A DNA stretch of 64,000 bases from Calothrix sp. C42_A2020_038 (GCA_015272395.1 JACYLQ010000018.1:21349-85348); one strand, 5' to 3'. Numbered from the stretch's first letter, positions 9,049 to 17,390 are shown. The notes: a model not told the origin generated them from the letters alone. Numbers and translations: made by a program.

Positions 9049-9076
9049 TCGAGGGAAGCATAATTGTTTCCCTCGA
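9049..9076 (+). terminator. Hairpin after apcA-like gene
   Basis: Perfect 9-bp stem TCGAGGGAA / TTCCCTCGA with a 10-base loop, about 57 bases after the stop. A short T-containing stretch follows. Probable transcription terminator of the nblA/apcA-like unit. Confidence 0.65.
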
Positions 9077-9119
9077 TCTTATACTAATTTAACAAAAGTT
9101 CTGAGTAGAGCTATAAAAA

Positions 9120-9178
9120 TCCTCACAAGTTCCTCAAATTATCTCTGTATAAACAAAGTTGTAAGGTAAATAGGCATA
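9120..9178 (+). promoter_or_regulatory. Shared stress promoter element, copy B
   Basis: Begins TCCTCACAAGTTCCTCAAAT and continues through TATAAACAAAGTTGTAAGG. It matches copy A (2328-2390) at about 50 of 58 positions, including the TATAAA box at 9148-9153. It lies about 140 bases before the small gene at 9317. The tandem TCCTCA repeat has 11-bp spacing. Confidence 0.65.
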
Positions 9179-9316
9179 CAAACAATCAAAAACTTTGTAC
9201 AACAATAAGGTCAAATTACAACATCTTTAGAAAAGCTAAGAAATTTGTGAATAGATTTTAATATTATGTAAAAAACTGGACAATGGTTAATATCTCAGGC
9301 ATTGAGGAGAATTATC

Positions 9317-9523
9317 ATGACTATTTGGGTAAACGAACAAATTGATGCATCAGGCATGGTTCACGCATGTATTGCGACCTGTAGTGAGTCCCATGCTCAA
9401 GATTGCCATAAATCATTTCAGCAAAATTTGACCGAAATTCAAAAAGCCTGGGGTTGGCAGGCAAGATTACGGAAGGTTACATCTTGGGATGAAGTACCTG
9501 TAAATGCATTGAAGCTAAGTTAG
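9317..9523 (+). CDS. Small protein of unknown function
   Basis: 68 residues beginning MTIWVNEQIDASG, with a start fixed by GAGGAGA seven bases upstream (an in-frame TTG five codons earlier overlaps that ribosome site). It contains three Cys and two His residues (HACIATC, HAQDCHK) and a WGWQARLRKV segment. No signal peptide or membrane helix is visible, and I do not recognise the family. It lies downstream of copy B of the shared promoter, so it is a candidate member of the same stress regulon as the USP, nitroreductase and Hsp20. Confidence 0.65.
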   Translation: MTIWVNEQIDASGMVHACIATCSESHAQDCHKSFQQNLTEIQKAWGWQARLRKVTSWDEVPVNALKLS

Positions 9524-9537
9524 CTGTTTATGTCATT

Positions 9538-9635
9538 ACTCTCCCCCACTGGGAGAGAGACTTGACTTTCTACGAAAGTATCTGGGATGTTTTGATGTCC
9601 CAGTAGTCGGGGTTATGACATCCCCTACTGGTATC
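9538..9635. repeat. Cluster of three hairpins
   Basis: Three successive inverted repeats follow the small gene: CTCTCCC/GGGAGAG (9541-9561), CTGGGA/TCCCAG (about 9582-9603) and AGTAG..GGGG/CCCCTACT (about 9602-9631). The first may be a terminator. The rest of 9524-9956 is AT-rich. It includes CTTATACTAATTTAA (about 9806), also found near 9078, and one inverted-repeat end similar to that at 50092-50116 (about 9697-9720). Confidence 0.5.
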
Positions 9636-9956
9636 GAACTGGCGTAGAGAGGTTTAGAGGTTTATAGAACTCACGTTGTTTTAGTAGGTTATCTACTACC
9701 AAAACTTCTGACATGAACGTTGATATTTGTAAACAAAATTTATTACAAGCTAGCATTTATTTTATGATCAGTTTAAAAACAGTATATCAAATATTTTGGC
9801 TTCTCTTATACTAATTTAATATGAAGCTGTAACAAATTAGACTCCTAAGCCACGTTTGATATATAAAGGGAGGCTAAGAGTAATAATAAAGTATATCTTC
9901 ATATATGAATACTATTAGTATCAAGTTTAACTAAATTTGGTTAAAAAGATGACAAC

Positions 9957-11585
9957 ATGAAAATTTTAGTTGTTGAGGATGATGTATTTTTCTGTGAGGC
10001 ACTGACAGCTATCTTAACTAGTTACAATTACGTAGTAGAGACGGTAGCTGATGGCGAAGCTGCTGAGTATTTAATTGAGAGTTATAACTATGATTTGATA
10101 CTGCTTGATATTGTGCTACCCAAGCTGGATGGTATCAACCTTTGTCGCAAAATTCGGGCCAAAGGTTTACTTGTACCAATTTTGTTATTAACAGGAAATA
10201 ATAGTAGTCAAGATAGAGTACTAGGTTTAAATGCAGGCGCCGATGATTATTTGGTTAAACCATTTGATAAAGAGGAATTAATTGCGCGAATACATGCTTT
10301 GTTGCGCCGCAGCCAAATCCCTTTACAATCAGTATTAACTGTAGGTGACTTAAAACTTGATACGGTTAACAGTGAAATTACGTATTGTAATAAAATTTTA
10401 GCTTTAACACCAAAAGAATACGCACTTCTTGAGCTTTTTATCCGAAACAGTAAGCGAGTATTTAATTGCAGAATGATTTTAGAGCATTTATGGTCGTGTA
10501 CAGAAACACCGGGAGAAGAAGCTGTTCGTACTCATATCAAAGGGCTACGAAAAAAGTTAAAAGCAGTAGGGGCACCAGATGATTTAATTGAAACAGTGTA
10601 TGGAATTGGCTATCGCTTGAAAACATCATCCGAATACCAAAAGCCTAAAAAATCTAAATCTTCAAAGCAAAGTCCTTTTATACCACAAAAGACTTCTTTT
10701 GATAGATTGGTTAACGAAGAGGAAGGATGTGTTTGCTTAGAAAGTACTATAAGTGAGCGAGGTTTTTTTTACTTCACTGTAATAATAAGTAAAGATTTAT
10801 TAAAAGTAAATATCATCCTCACAAGTTCCTCAAATTCTTCTCATAGTTTAAAACTAGAGCCGGAAAGCTCGATATTAAAAAAAATCGAAGAGTATTTGAG
10901 GAATATAAATATGTCTTTGATACCTTGGCAACCACTCAAAGAGTTAAATACTCTCCGCCAACAAATCAACCGTTTGCTAGATGAATTTATGCACGGTGAG
11001 CAAGCCCATAGCTCGTTCACTAAACTTGAAAATATTACTTGGACACCTGCAATAGAACTTAAGGAAAGCGAAACAGATGTTATCCTCAAAATTCAAGTTC
11101 CAGGAATTGACCCTAAAGATTTAGATATCCAAGTTAGTGAAAACGCCATTGCAGTGGCTGGTGAGTATCAAGAAGAAAAAGTCAGTGATAGTAAAGGTTT
11201 TTACCGTTCGGAATTTAGCTACGGTAATTTCCAACGTATCATCCCTCTACCAGTAGAGGTCAAACACGAAGAAGTAAAAGCAGAAGTCAAAGATGGTATT
11301 GTAACGCTGACTTTACCAAAATCTGAAAAATCCCATCGCAACATTGTGAAAGTTGATTTGAATGTGTCAGAAAAAGCACGCGAGGCAATGGCACAAGAAC
11401 GCTTACACAATGAACATTTGCAGCAAACTATGCATGAACGTGCAGCATCCGAGCTAGATACCCGCACTTACAGTAATGTTGATGAAGAAGCTCGAAATGC
11501 AATGACTGAACAGCGCTTGAATGAAGAACACATACAAGAAACCATGCATAGTCGCGCAAAAACTGAGCTTGGCGCCGATAATTAA
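9957..11585 (+). CDS. OmpR-type response regulator fused to Hsp20 chaperone
   Basis: 542 residues in one frame. Residues 1-120 are a receiver domain (acidic VEDD; phospho-acceptor Asp in LLDIVLPKLDG about residue 52; Lys in DDYLVKPF about 101). Residues 128-222 are a winged-helix DNA-binding domain (TPKEYALLEL; VYGIGYRL). Residues 223-318 are a low-complexity, poorly protein-like linker that contains copy C of the shared promoter. From Met319 on there is a complete Hsp20 with alpha-crystallin domain (about 355-455) and a duplicated C-terminal tail. The fusion depends on an 8-T run at 10763-10770: one T fewer or more ends the regulator within a few codons. Therefore the native products may be a regulator alone plus a separate Hsp20. 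No partner kinase is adjacent. Confidence 0.7.
   Translation: MKILVVEDDVFFCEALTAILTSYNYVVETVADGEAAEYLIESYNYDLILLDIVLPKLDGINLCRKIRAKGLLVPILLLTGNNSSQDRVLGLNAGADDYLVKPFDKEELIARIHALLRRSQIPLQSVLTVGDLKLDTVNSEITYCNKILALTPKEYALLELFIRNSKRVFNCRMILEHLWSCTETPGEEAVRTHIKGLRKKLKAVGAPDDLIETVYGIGYRLKTSSEYQKPKKSKSSKQSPFIPQKTSFDRLVNEEEGCVCLESTISERGFFYFTVIISKDLLKVNIILTSSSNSSHSLKLEPESSILKKIEEYLRNINMSLIPWQPLKELNTLRQQINRLLDEFMHGEQAHSSFTKLENITWTPAIELKESETDVILKIQVPGIDPKDLDIQVSENAIAVAGEYQEEKVSDSKGFYRSEFSYGNFQRIIPLPVEVKHEEVKAEVKDGIVTLTLPKSEKSHRNIVKVDLNVSEKAREAMAQERLHNEHLQQTMHERAASELDTRTYSNVDEEARNAMTEQRLNEEHIQETMHSRAKTELGADN
10763..10770 (+). other. Homopolymer T8 tract deciding the fusion
   Basis: Eight consecutive T in codons GGT TTT TTT TAC. 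With seven T the frame reaches TAA six codons after the GGT codon; with nine T it reaches TAA ten codons after it. It is a possible site of polymerase slippage, phase variation or sequence error. Confidence 0.7.
10816..10850 (+). promoter_or_regulatory. Shared stress promoter element, copy C (inside ORF)
   Basis: TCCTCACAAGTTCCTCAAAT, identical over 20 bases to copy B, followed by a diverged part (TTCTCATAGTTTAAAACT). It lies 95 bases before an Hsp20-type ATG with its own ribosome site, so it is likely the true hsp20 promoter embedded in the linker of the fused reading frame. Confidence 0.65.
10911..11585 (+). CDS. Hsp20 small heat-shock protein (internal start)
   Basis: Nested reading of the same frame beginning MSLIPWQPLKELN, the normal N-terminus of cyanobacterial Hsp20, with GAGGA eight bases upstream. 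It would give a 224-residue chaperone that holds unfolded proteins. The alpha-crystallin domain runs from about TWTPAIELKE to KSHRNIVKVDLN, with the GIVTLTLPK signature. The C-terminal 70 residues are two tandem copies of about 29 residues (KAREAMAQERL..HEHLQQTMHERA-type and EEARNAMTEQRL..EEHIQETMHSRA-type). This tail is unusual for Hsp20 and replaces the IxI-type tail. A perfect hairpin terminator follows. Confidence 0.75.
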   Translation: MSLIPWQPLKELNTLRQQINRLLDEFMHGEQAHSSFTKLENITWTPAIELKESETDVILKIQVPGIDPKDLDIQVSENAIAVAGEYQEEKVSDSKGFYRSEFSYGNFQRIIPLPVEVKHEEVKAEVKDGIVTLTLPKSEKSHRNIVKVDLNVSEKAREAMAQERLHNEHLQQTMHERAASELDTRTYSNVDEEARNAMTEQRLNEEHIQETMHSRAKTELGADN

Positions 11586-11596
11586 TTTATGGTTTT

Positions 11597-11626
11597 AAAT
11601 TCCCGACTTCATGAAGTCGGGAATTT
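11597..11626 (+). terminator. Perfect palindromic terminator hairpin
   Basis: 30-bp perfect palindrome with arms AAATTCCCGACTTC / GAAGTCGGGAATTT, 11 bases after the Hsp20 stop. The same CCCGACTT/AAGTCGGG core is reused after clpB and after the gene at 52291. Confidence 0.75.
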
Positions 11627-11788
11627 ACAAAGAAGGCTAGCTGAAAACCCTTGAAGTTAAGTACTGCCTTGCCTTCATGCCTCTATTCGTTGGGGTCAAA
11701 TTTAGCAATGCACCTTTAGATAGATTGTTTTGTTGTTTTTCTCATCTGTATTATAATACGATACTAAAGATCAAAAAAACAATACAAA

Positions 11789-12065
11789 TTGTTGACAAGG
11801 TATGTTTACAAGCTGCGTCCAAATCATGAACAAGCTGCCAAAATAAATAATTGGTTAGAGATGTTACGTTCATCTTACAATTGGTGCTTAAATGACAGAA
11901 TTGAACAATATTATTACCAGCAATATATTTTTTGTTTTTTGTGGTGATTACTGTGATTTCAGAACTAAGGGTAAAGCTTGTGTTTTGACATGCTTTGTCA
12001 GTAAGAACGGAGCGTCTGGAGAACCTTTTGAGGATATTGAGAGTGCATCGAGTTCTGCCTCTTGA
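11789..12065 (+). pseudogene. IS200/IS605-family tnpB remnant
   Basis: Two fragments of the TnpB N-terminal region in different frames. The first reads YVYKLRPNHEQAAKINNW then LEMLRSSYNWCLNDR (from about 11801) and ends in a stop. After a frame break it continues DYCDFRTKGKACVL and FVSKNGASGEPF to the TGA at 12063. Both match the opening of cyanobacterial TnpB proteins, RNA-guided nucleases of IS605-type elements. The zinc finger and RuvC-like catalytic part are gone, so this is a decayed copy. Confidence 0.75.
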
Positions 12066-12100
12066 GAATCCCTCCACAGAGAGTGGAGGGAGTCGTCAAG
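12066..12100 (+). mobile_element. IS605-type right-end hairpin
   Basis: GAATCCCTCCAC-agaga-GTGGAGGGAGTCGTCAA directly follows the tnpB remnant. Subterminal hairpin plus GTCAA is the usual right end of IS605-family elements and the source of the guide-RNA end. No left end was recognised. Confidence 0.6.
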
Positions 12101-12168
12101 TCAAAATATTCCCCAGTACAACAAGGCAAAAGTAATAAAGCCGATTTATGCTCTCCTGGTACTAGTCT

Positions 12169-13026
12169 ATGCTGCATCCACCGTCTTATAACCCAATTCA
12201 CAACCGCGCGCCTTTGAAACTGCCTAATGATGAGCGTGTTGCTGTTTGGGTAGTAATGAATGTTGAACATTTCACCTTTGGTAAATTTGGAACTGCAATT
12301 CAACCACATTTGAATAGTCAGCCTGAAATTGCTAACTATGCTTGGAGAGATTATGGCAATAGAGTTGGAATATGGCGCCTGTTTGAATTATTTGCTGAGT
12401 TAGAAATACCTGTAACAGCAGCAGTCAATGGTGAAATTTGTACTTTATATCCGGAAATCATCACAGCTATACAGGAATATGGCTGGGAAGTGATGGCGCA
12501 TGGAATTAATAATTCCACTGGTCATAGTGGCATGGATAGGGATACTGAGGTAGAGACTATTAATAAAACATTAAGCCTGTTACAGCAGGCAACTGGTAAA
12601 CTCCCTAAAGGATGGCTAACACCAGGTTTCTCAATCACAGAATCCACTTTTGAATTATTACACTCTGCCGGGATCGTGTACACTGCTGATTGGGTAAACG
12701 ACGACCAACCGTATTGGTATCCCCTCAAAGAAGGCCGTATGTTAGCCATACCATATACAATCGAAGCTAATGATATTAGCTTATGTTTGAGTAATCGATT
12801 TTCCGGCGCCCAATTTGCCACAGCAATACAAGACCAATTTGACCAGCTTTGGTTCGATGGAGAAAAAAACGTGCGGGTAATGGCAATTGGTCTACATCCT
12901 TTTATTGTTGGTCAACCATTACGGATGAAGTATCTTAAACAGTGTTTATCATATATTAAAAGTAAACCTTATACTTGGATGACCACAGGTGAAAGAATAT
13001 ATGAGCATTTAGGAGTTAGAAGTTAG
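12169..13026 (+). CDS. PuuE-type allantoinase / polysaccharide deacetylase family
   Basis: 285 residues with the NodB-like (carbohydrate esterase 4) fold. Landmarks are AVWVVMNVEHF near the N-terminus, YGNRVGIWRLFELF, VTAAVNG (about 82-88), WEVMAHGINN (about 107-116), the GWLTPGFS segment and a C-terminal ALGLHP-like IGLHPF. This subset corresponds to the PuuE (allantoinase) branch, which opens the allantoin ring without the usual binuclear metal site. The adjacent ureidoglycolate-lyase-like gene, 63 bases downstream, strongly supports a role in purine-ring nitrogen salvage. A sugar deacetylase role is less likely. Confidence 0.7.
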   Translation: MLHPPSYNPIHNRAPLKLPNDERVAVWVVMNVEHFTFGKFGTAIQPHLNSQPEIANYAWRDYGNRVGIWRLFELFAELEIPVTAAVNGEICTLYPEIITAIQEYGWEVMAHGINNSTGHSGMDRDTEVETINKTLSLLQQATGKLPKGWLTPGFSITESTFELLHSAGIVYTADWVNDDQPYWYPLKEGRMLAIPYTIEANDISLCLSNRFSGAQFATAIQDQFDQLWFDGEKNVRVMAIGLHPFIVGQPLRMKYLKQCLSYIKSKPYTWMTTGERIYEHLGVRS

Positions 13027-13089
13027 GAGCGGTAAAAACCCTTCGGTTCTTCATATCTGTTCGAGTTATAAGTTATTTATTATTTGATT

Positions 13090-13680
13090 ATGACGGTATC
13101 ACAGAATAAAATTTTAACGATTCCTGTTATCGATGCCAACCAAGACAATATCAAACCATATGGGTATTTGCTTGGTGATGATGTTAGTAAACCTGGACTG
13201 GGGATACCTTTTTATCAAGAACGAGTTCTGGAAGGCGAAAATATCGACTTTATTTATCGTGGTACTGCTACTTTTAGAACTGCGAAAATTATGCCAGGAT
13301 ATCCCACTAATATCATTTGGCTAGAGCGTCATATGCATATGACGCAAATGTTTATTGGACTAGGACAATCACCATTTATTATGGTTATGGCGCCGCCTAA
13401 CCATAATGATAATCATAATCAAGAATTACCTGATTTAAACCAAGTTAAAGCACTACGTTTTCCAGCCGGACATGGCTTATTACTACACCTTGGTACATGG
13501 CATGATTTTCCGATCGCTTGCGAAACACCGGTTGTAATTTTGACAGCTAATTCAGATGAAGTTGTAGCTGCATTAAGCGAAATGAAAGAACCCGGAGAAA
13601 TGAACCAAGGTGATGTGTATAAAATTTCACTACTGAAGCGACTAGGTTATGAAATTCAGCTTGAGGATATGTCAAGTTAA
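13090..13680 (+). CDS. Ureidoglycolate lyase (AllA)-like protein
   Basis: 196 residues from the ATG at 13090 (a TTG two codons earlier is in frame). Cupin-like ureidoglycolate lyase pattern: NIIWLERHMHMTQMFIGL (about 77-94), PFIMVMAPP and AGHGLLLHLGTWHDFP (about 128-143, His pair). AllA releases glyoxylate and urea from ureidoglycolate, the last step of allantoin breakdown. Pairing with the PuuE-like gene upstream supports this. The intermediate enzyme (allantoate hydrolase) is not in the window. It is convergent with pstB, with a 13-base gap and no room for separate terminators. Confidence 0.7.
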   Translation: MTVSQNKILTIPVIDANQDNIKPYGYLLGDDVSKPGLGIPFYQERVLEGENIDFIYRGTATFRTAKIMPGYPTNIIWLERHMHMTQMFIGLGQSPFIMVMAPPNHNDNHNQELPDLNQVKALRFPAGHGLLLHLGTWHDFPIACETPVVILTANSDEVVAALSEMKEPGEMNQGDVYKISLLKRLGYEIQLEDMSS

Positions 13681-13693
13681 GATGACTTACTCA

Positions 13694-14485
13694 TCAACCA
13701 AAACGTCCACTAATGTAATCTGCCGTTTGTTGGTGAGATGGGTTATTAAAAATAGTCTTTGTAGAATTATATTCTATTAACTCACCCAGATACATGAAAG
13801 CTGTAAAGTCTGATACGCGAGACGCTTGTTGCATATTATGGGTAACAATAAGAATTGTCACATGATGCTTAAGTTCTCCAATCAAATCTTCGATGCTACC
13901 AGTAGCAATGGGGTCAAGGGCAGAAGTGGGTTCGTCAAATAGTATGATTTCAGGGTCGGTAGCCAAAGCACGAGCAATACATAAACGTTGTTGCTGACCA
14001 CCAGAAATATCAGTACCAGGTTCTTTTAAGCGATCTTTGACTTCATCCCACAAAGCTGCACCACGCAAGGCCTTCTCTACCTTTTCATCAAGAATTCTTT
14101 TTCTTCCTTCTCCCCTTACCCGCAGTCCATAAGCGACGTTTTCGTAAATTGATTTTGGGAAAGGATTGGGTCTTTGAAAGACCATACTAATCCTCATTCG
14201 TACTTCAATTGGGTCTACCTTGGAACTGAGGAGATTTATGCCATCAGGTTCTAAGACAATCTCCCCGCGATATTTATTTCCAGAGTAAAGATCATGCATC
14301 CGGTTGAAGCAACGTAGTAAAGTTGTTTTACCACAACCAGAAGGGCCAATCAATGCCGTTACTTGTTTCTCGTAAACGGGCATATTAATATCCTTGAGGG
14401 CGTGCTTGACACCACCATAGTAAAAATTGAGGTAGTTTACCGCAGCTTTAATAGGAGGTTGTTTGGATTCTCTGGCTTCTACCAT
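13694..14485 (-). CDS. pstB: Phosphate ABC transporter ATPase PstB
   Basis: 263 residues; energises high-affinity phosphate uptake at the inner membrane. Walker [10 protein letters not shown] (about 46-54), Q-loop [15 protein letters not shown] signature [10 protein letters not shown] (about 158-167), Walker [14 protein letters not shown] and switch His in VTHNMQQ. The [10 protein letters not shown] segment is diagnostic for PstB. It is the last gene of pstS-pstC-pstA-pstB; its start overlaps the pstA stop by 7 bases, indicating translational coupling. No phoU follows. Confidence 0.95.
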   Translation of the reverse strand: MVEARESKQPPIKAAVNYLNFYYGGVKHALKDINMPVYEKQVTALIGPSGCGKTTLLRCFNRMHDLYSGNKYRGEIVLEPDGINLLSSKVDPIEVRMRISMVFQRPNPFPKSIYENVAYGLRVRGEGRKRILDEKVEKALRGAALWDEVKDRLKEPGTDISGGQQQRLCIARALATDPEIILFDEPTSALDPIATGSIEDLIGELKHHVTILIVTHNMQQASRVSDFTAFMYLGELIEYNSTKTIFNNPSHQQTADYISGRFG

Positions 14486-15372
14486 TTGATTTTCTTCCTT
14501 AAACGATAGCGAATGTAAATTGCGACACCGTTCATTGTTAAAGTCATGAAAACAAGCACGACACCTGCTGCTGCTGCATTTACTTGAAATTCTACTTGGG
14601 GACGGTCAGTCCAGTTGAACATCTGGATAGGTAGAACTGTGTAAGGGTCAAACAAACCAGTTGGTAAAAAAGCTATGAACGCAACTGCACCAACAACAAT
14701 CAAGGGAGCAGTTTCACCAAATGCTCGTGCCAATGCCACAATAATTCCCGTCAGAATTGTACTAAATGCATAAGGTAGAATATGATCCCAAGTCGTTTGC
14801 CATTTAGAAGCTCCACAAGAATAAGCCGCTTCACGGATACTATTAGGAATCGCGCGGATTGCTTCACGGGTAGCGACAATTATCACAGGTAAAATCAAAA
14901 GAGCTAGAGTTAATCCTGCTGATAGAACACTACGCTCAAACTTTAAGCCATAGACGAATACACCTAAGCCTAATAGACCATAAATAATCGAAGGTACCCC
15001 AGCTAAGTTGGCAACATTAATCTCTATTAAATCAGTAAACCAGTTTTTCCGAGCATATTCTTCTAGATAAATACCTGCGGCAATACCTAAAGGAATCGCA
15101 GCACTAGCAGTCACTAGAATTACAATAATACTTCCCACCCAAGCCGCAAGAATACCTGCTTCCAAGGCATCGCTGCTAGGAAAAGAAGTCAAAAATTGTA
15201 AGTTCAGACGGGGTAAACCATCAATAAATAGATCAATAATCAGTGCTAGCAAGGTGCTGATAGCAACCAACATTGACATTAAACCGATAACATTAAAAAT
15301 AGCGTCTGATATTTTGTTGCGGGCTATTGTCTGGCGAATTTTACGGATATTTTGAAGAGTTTGACTTGTCAT
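14479..15372 (-). CDS. pstA: Phosphate ABC transporter permease PstA
   Basis: 297-residue integral membrane protein with about six helices. The inner-membrane permease loop is [22 protein letters not shown] (EAA motif, about residues 190-210), which docks Pst[17 protein letters not shown] is the PstA/PstC-typical phosphate-path segment. It starts one base after the pstC stop and overlaps pstB, so the four genes are a single operon. Confidence 0.95.
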   Translation of the reverse strand: MTSQTLQNIRKIRQTIARNKISDAIFNVIGLMSMLVAISTLLALIIDLFIDGLPRLNLQFLTSFPSSDALEAGILAAWVGSIIVILVTASAAIPLGIAAGIYLEEYARKNWFTDLIEINVANLAGVPSIIYGLLGLGVFVYGLKFERSVLSAGLTLALLILPVIIVATREAIRAIPNSIREAAYSCGASKWQTTWDHILPYAFSTILTGIIVALARAFGETAPLIVVGAVAFIAFLPTGLFDPYTVLPIQMFNWTDRPQVEFQVNAAAAGVVLVFMTLTMNGVAIYIRYRLRKKIKW

Positions 15373-15373
15373 A

Positions 15374-16303
15374 TTAATAACTTTCTCGATAGCGTTTGGT
15401 AAGTATATGACCGATGATATTGAATACCAAAGTCATTAAAAGCAAAGATAGACCAACCGCGAAAATGGTTTGATATTCCAAGCTACCATAGGGAATATCG
15501 CCTTTACTCACCGAAACAATATAAGCAGTCATTGTTTGGGATGGTTCCATCGGATTCCAAGTCAAATTAGGCTGTCCACCAGCAGCAATCGCTACTACCA
15601 TTGTTTCTCCAATCGCGCGGGAAATTCCCAAAATATAAGCTGCTGAAATACCGGAAATTGCAGAGGGTAAAATTACTCGTACAGCCGTTTGAAAACGGGT
15701 AGCTCCTGTTGCATAAGAACCCTCCCGGAGATGGTTTGGAACTGACCGCATAGCATCTTCCGACAGAGAGCTAACATAAGGAATAATCATAATACCCATC
15801 ACCAGCCCTGCACTCAACATGTTTGAATAGGGCAACTCAGGCAAAAAATTTTGCAACAGTGGTGTGACGAAAAGTAGTGCAAAATAACCATAAACTATTG
15901 TTGGAACACCAGCTAGTAATTCCAGAGTCGGTTTGACTATCTCCCGCACTGCAAACGGAGAAAACTCACTCAGGTATATCGCTGCAATTGTTCCCAAAGG
16001 TATTGCTACACACAATGCCACAAAAGTTGTTACCAAAGTTCCAGAAACCAGGGTAATAATCCCGAAGTGTTTCTCTTCAAACAATGGTGTCCATTGAGTG
16101 TCTGTCAAAAACTGCCAAATTGGTACTTCTTTAAAAAATAAGGAAGATTCGTACAGCAAGATAGAGATAATCCCTACTGTTGTTGCAACAGAAGATAATG
16201 CTGCGAGAAATAAGATAAACTCTATTATCTTTTCTTTTATATTCCGCAATGACTTTGAAGACATTACGTTTCTTTGAGATTGTTTTAAAAATACTTTAGC
16301 CAC
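15374..16303 (-). CDS. pstC: Phosphate ABC transporter permease PstC
   Basis: 309 residues, six predicted membrane helices, with LLAGVPTIVYGYFALLF and the permease loop EGSYATGATRFQTAVRVILP. The GTG at 16303 gives MAKVFLKQ; an ATG 13 codons in (MSSKSLRN) is also possible, and neither has a strong ribosome site. It is separated from pstS by 82 bases holding a hairpin that may reduce read-through, so that the binding protein is made in excess. Confidence 0.9.
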   Translation of the reverse strand: MAKVFLKQSQRNVMSSKSLRNIKEKIIEFILFLAALSSVATTVGIISILLYESSLFFKEVPIWQFLTDTQWTPLFEEKHFGIITLVSGTLVTTFVALCVAIPLGTIAAIYLSEFSPFAVREIVKPTLELLAGVPTIVYGYFALLFVTPLLQNFLPELPYSNMLSAGLVMGIMIIPYVSSLSEDAMRSVPNHLREGSYATGATRFQTAVRVILPSAISGISAAYILGISRAIGETMVVAIAAGGQPNLTWNPMEPSQTMTAYIVSVSKGDIPYGSLEYQTIFAVGLSLLLMTLVFNIIGHILTKRYRESY

Positions 16304-16331
16304 TGCTGTCTGTTGTAAGATTTACATGTTT

Positions 16332-16365
16332 AGATCCCTGACGCACGGTCTTAGCTGTCAGGAAT
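16332..16365 (-). terminator. Hairpin between pstS and pstC
   Basis: Imperfect stem GATTCCTGAC / GTCAGGGATC on the minus strand, without a following T-run. This suggests partial termination or mRNA stabilisation of pstS rather than a full stop. Confidence 0.5.
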
Positions 16366-16385
16366 CTTACCTTTTTTACTTATGA

Positions 16386-17390
16386 TTAGTCTTTGGTTGT
16401 AGCCAGCAGTTCATTAATTGTCACACCAATTTTTTCTTTACCACCAAATACTGAACCAGTTCGCTTCTGGTTGAAGCGGTTCTGGATCGCAGCATAAGCA
16501 TTGCTGGGTAGAGATACATACTTAACTTTCTTGTTGATTGCTGTCACGTTTTTAAGGTAGTAATCAACAAATTGCTTCACTGCCGGATTGTCAGCAGACT
16601 TGGCATTGACATAGATAAAGATAGGACGAGATAGAGGGCTGTACTTACCGCTTCTAATAGTTGATTCAGAAGGCAATACACCGTTAACAGCTACAGGTTG
16701 TAGCTTATTTTTATTTTCTTCGTAGTAAGCATAGCCAAAATAACCAATCGCATTCTTATCGCGGATAACTCCGTTAACTGTAACGTTGTCATCTTCGGTT
16801 GCGGTGTAGTCACCACGACTGGACTTCGCCTTACCAACTATTGCTTCGGTGAAGTAGTCGAAGGTACCAGAATTAGTTCCGGCGCCGAAAAGTCTTAAAG
16901 GAGCATTAGGAAAACCAGCACGAATCTGGTTCCAGTTAGTGATTTTACCTTGTGCCTCTGGTTCCCACATTTTCTTGAGTTCAGCAACAGTCAAATTCTT
17001 TGCCCAGGTATTTTGCTTATTGATTACAAGTGTTATACCGTCATAAGCGATAGGTAGTTCGATGTATTTAATGCCAGCAGCTTTACAGGCATCAATTTCC
17101 TTTTGCAGAATCGGACGAGAAGCATTGGAAATATCAGTCTCCCCACGACAAAACTTCTTGAAACCACCACCAGTACCGGAAACTCCCACTGTAACGCGAG
17201 TTTTGCCACCAGTCGCTTTTTGGAATCCTTCCGCTGCTGCTTCTGTCAAAGGAAAAACTGTGCTGGAACCATCAATTTTGATTGTTGAACTTTGAGAATA
17301 CACTGCTGGTACTGCTAGCGTCAACGTCGCTGCCAAGGCAGCAAAAAAACTAATTAATGTGAATCTTTTATATCTTTTATCGATATTCAT
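16386..17390 (-). CDS. pstS: Phosphate-binding periplasmic protein PstS
   Basis: 334 residues from the ATG at 17390, chosen because GAGGAGA lies just upstream; the frame opens 14 codons earlier. A Sec signal peptide (helix [20 protein letters not shown]) is followed by the mature protein starting near [15 protein letters not shown]. Phosphate-contact motifs are [23 protein letters not shown] and [15 protein letters not shown]. Binds inorganic phosphate in the periplasm and hands it to PstCA. A Pho box lies about 65-90 bases upstream of the start. Confidence 0.95.
   Translation of the reverse strand: MNIDKRYKRFTLISFFAALAATLTLAVPAVYSQSSTIKIDGSSTVFPLTEAAAEGFQKATGGKTRVTVGVSGTGGGFKKFCRGETDISNASRPILQKEIDACKAAGIKYIELPIAYDGITLVINKQNTWAKNLTVAELKKMWEPEAQGKITNWNQIRAGFPNAPLRLFGAGTNSGTFDYFTEAIVGKAKSSRGDYTATEDDNVTVNGVIRDKNAIGYFGYAYYEENKNKLQPVAVNGVLPSESTIRSGKYSPLSRPIFIYVNAKSADNPAVKQFVDYYLKNVTAINKKVKYVSLPSNAYAAIQNRFNQKRTGSVFGGKEKIGVTINELLATTKD

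Noticed and set aside
11751..12309. Two minus-strand ORFs over the tnpB remnant and into the next gene
   Set aside because: The plus-strand reading gives recognisable TnpB and PuuE-like sequence; the minus frames give no family pattern.
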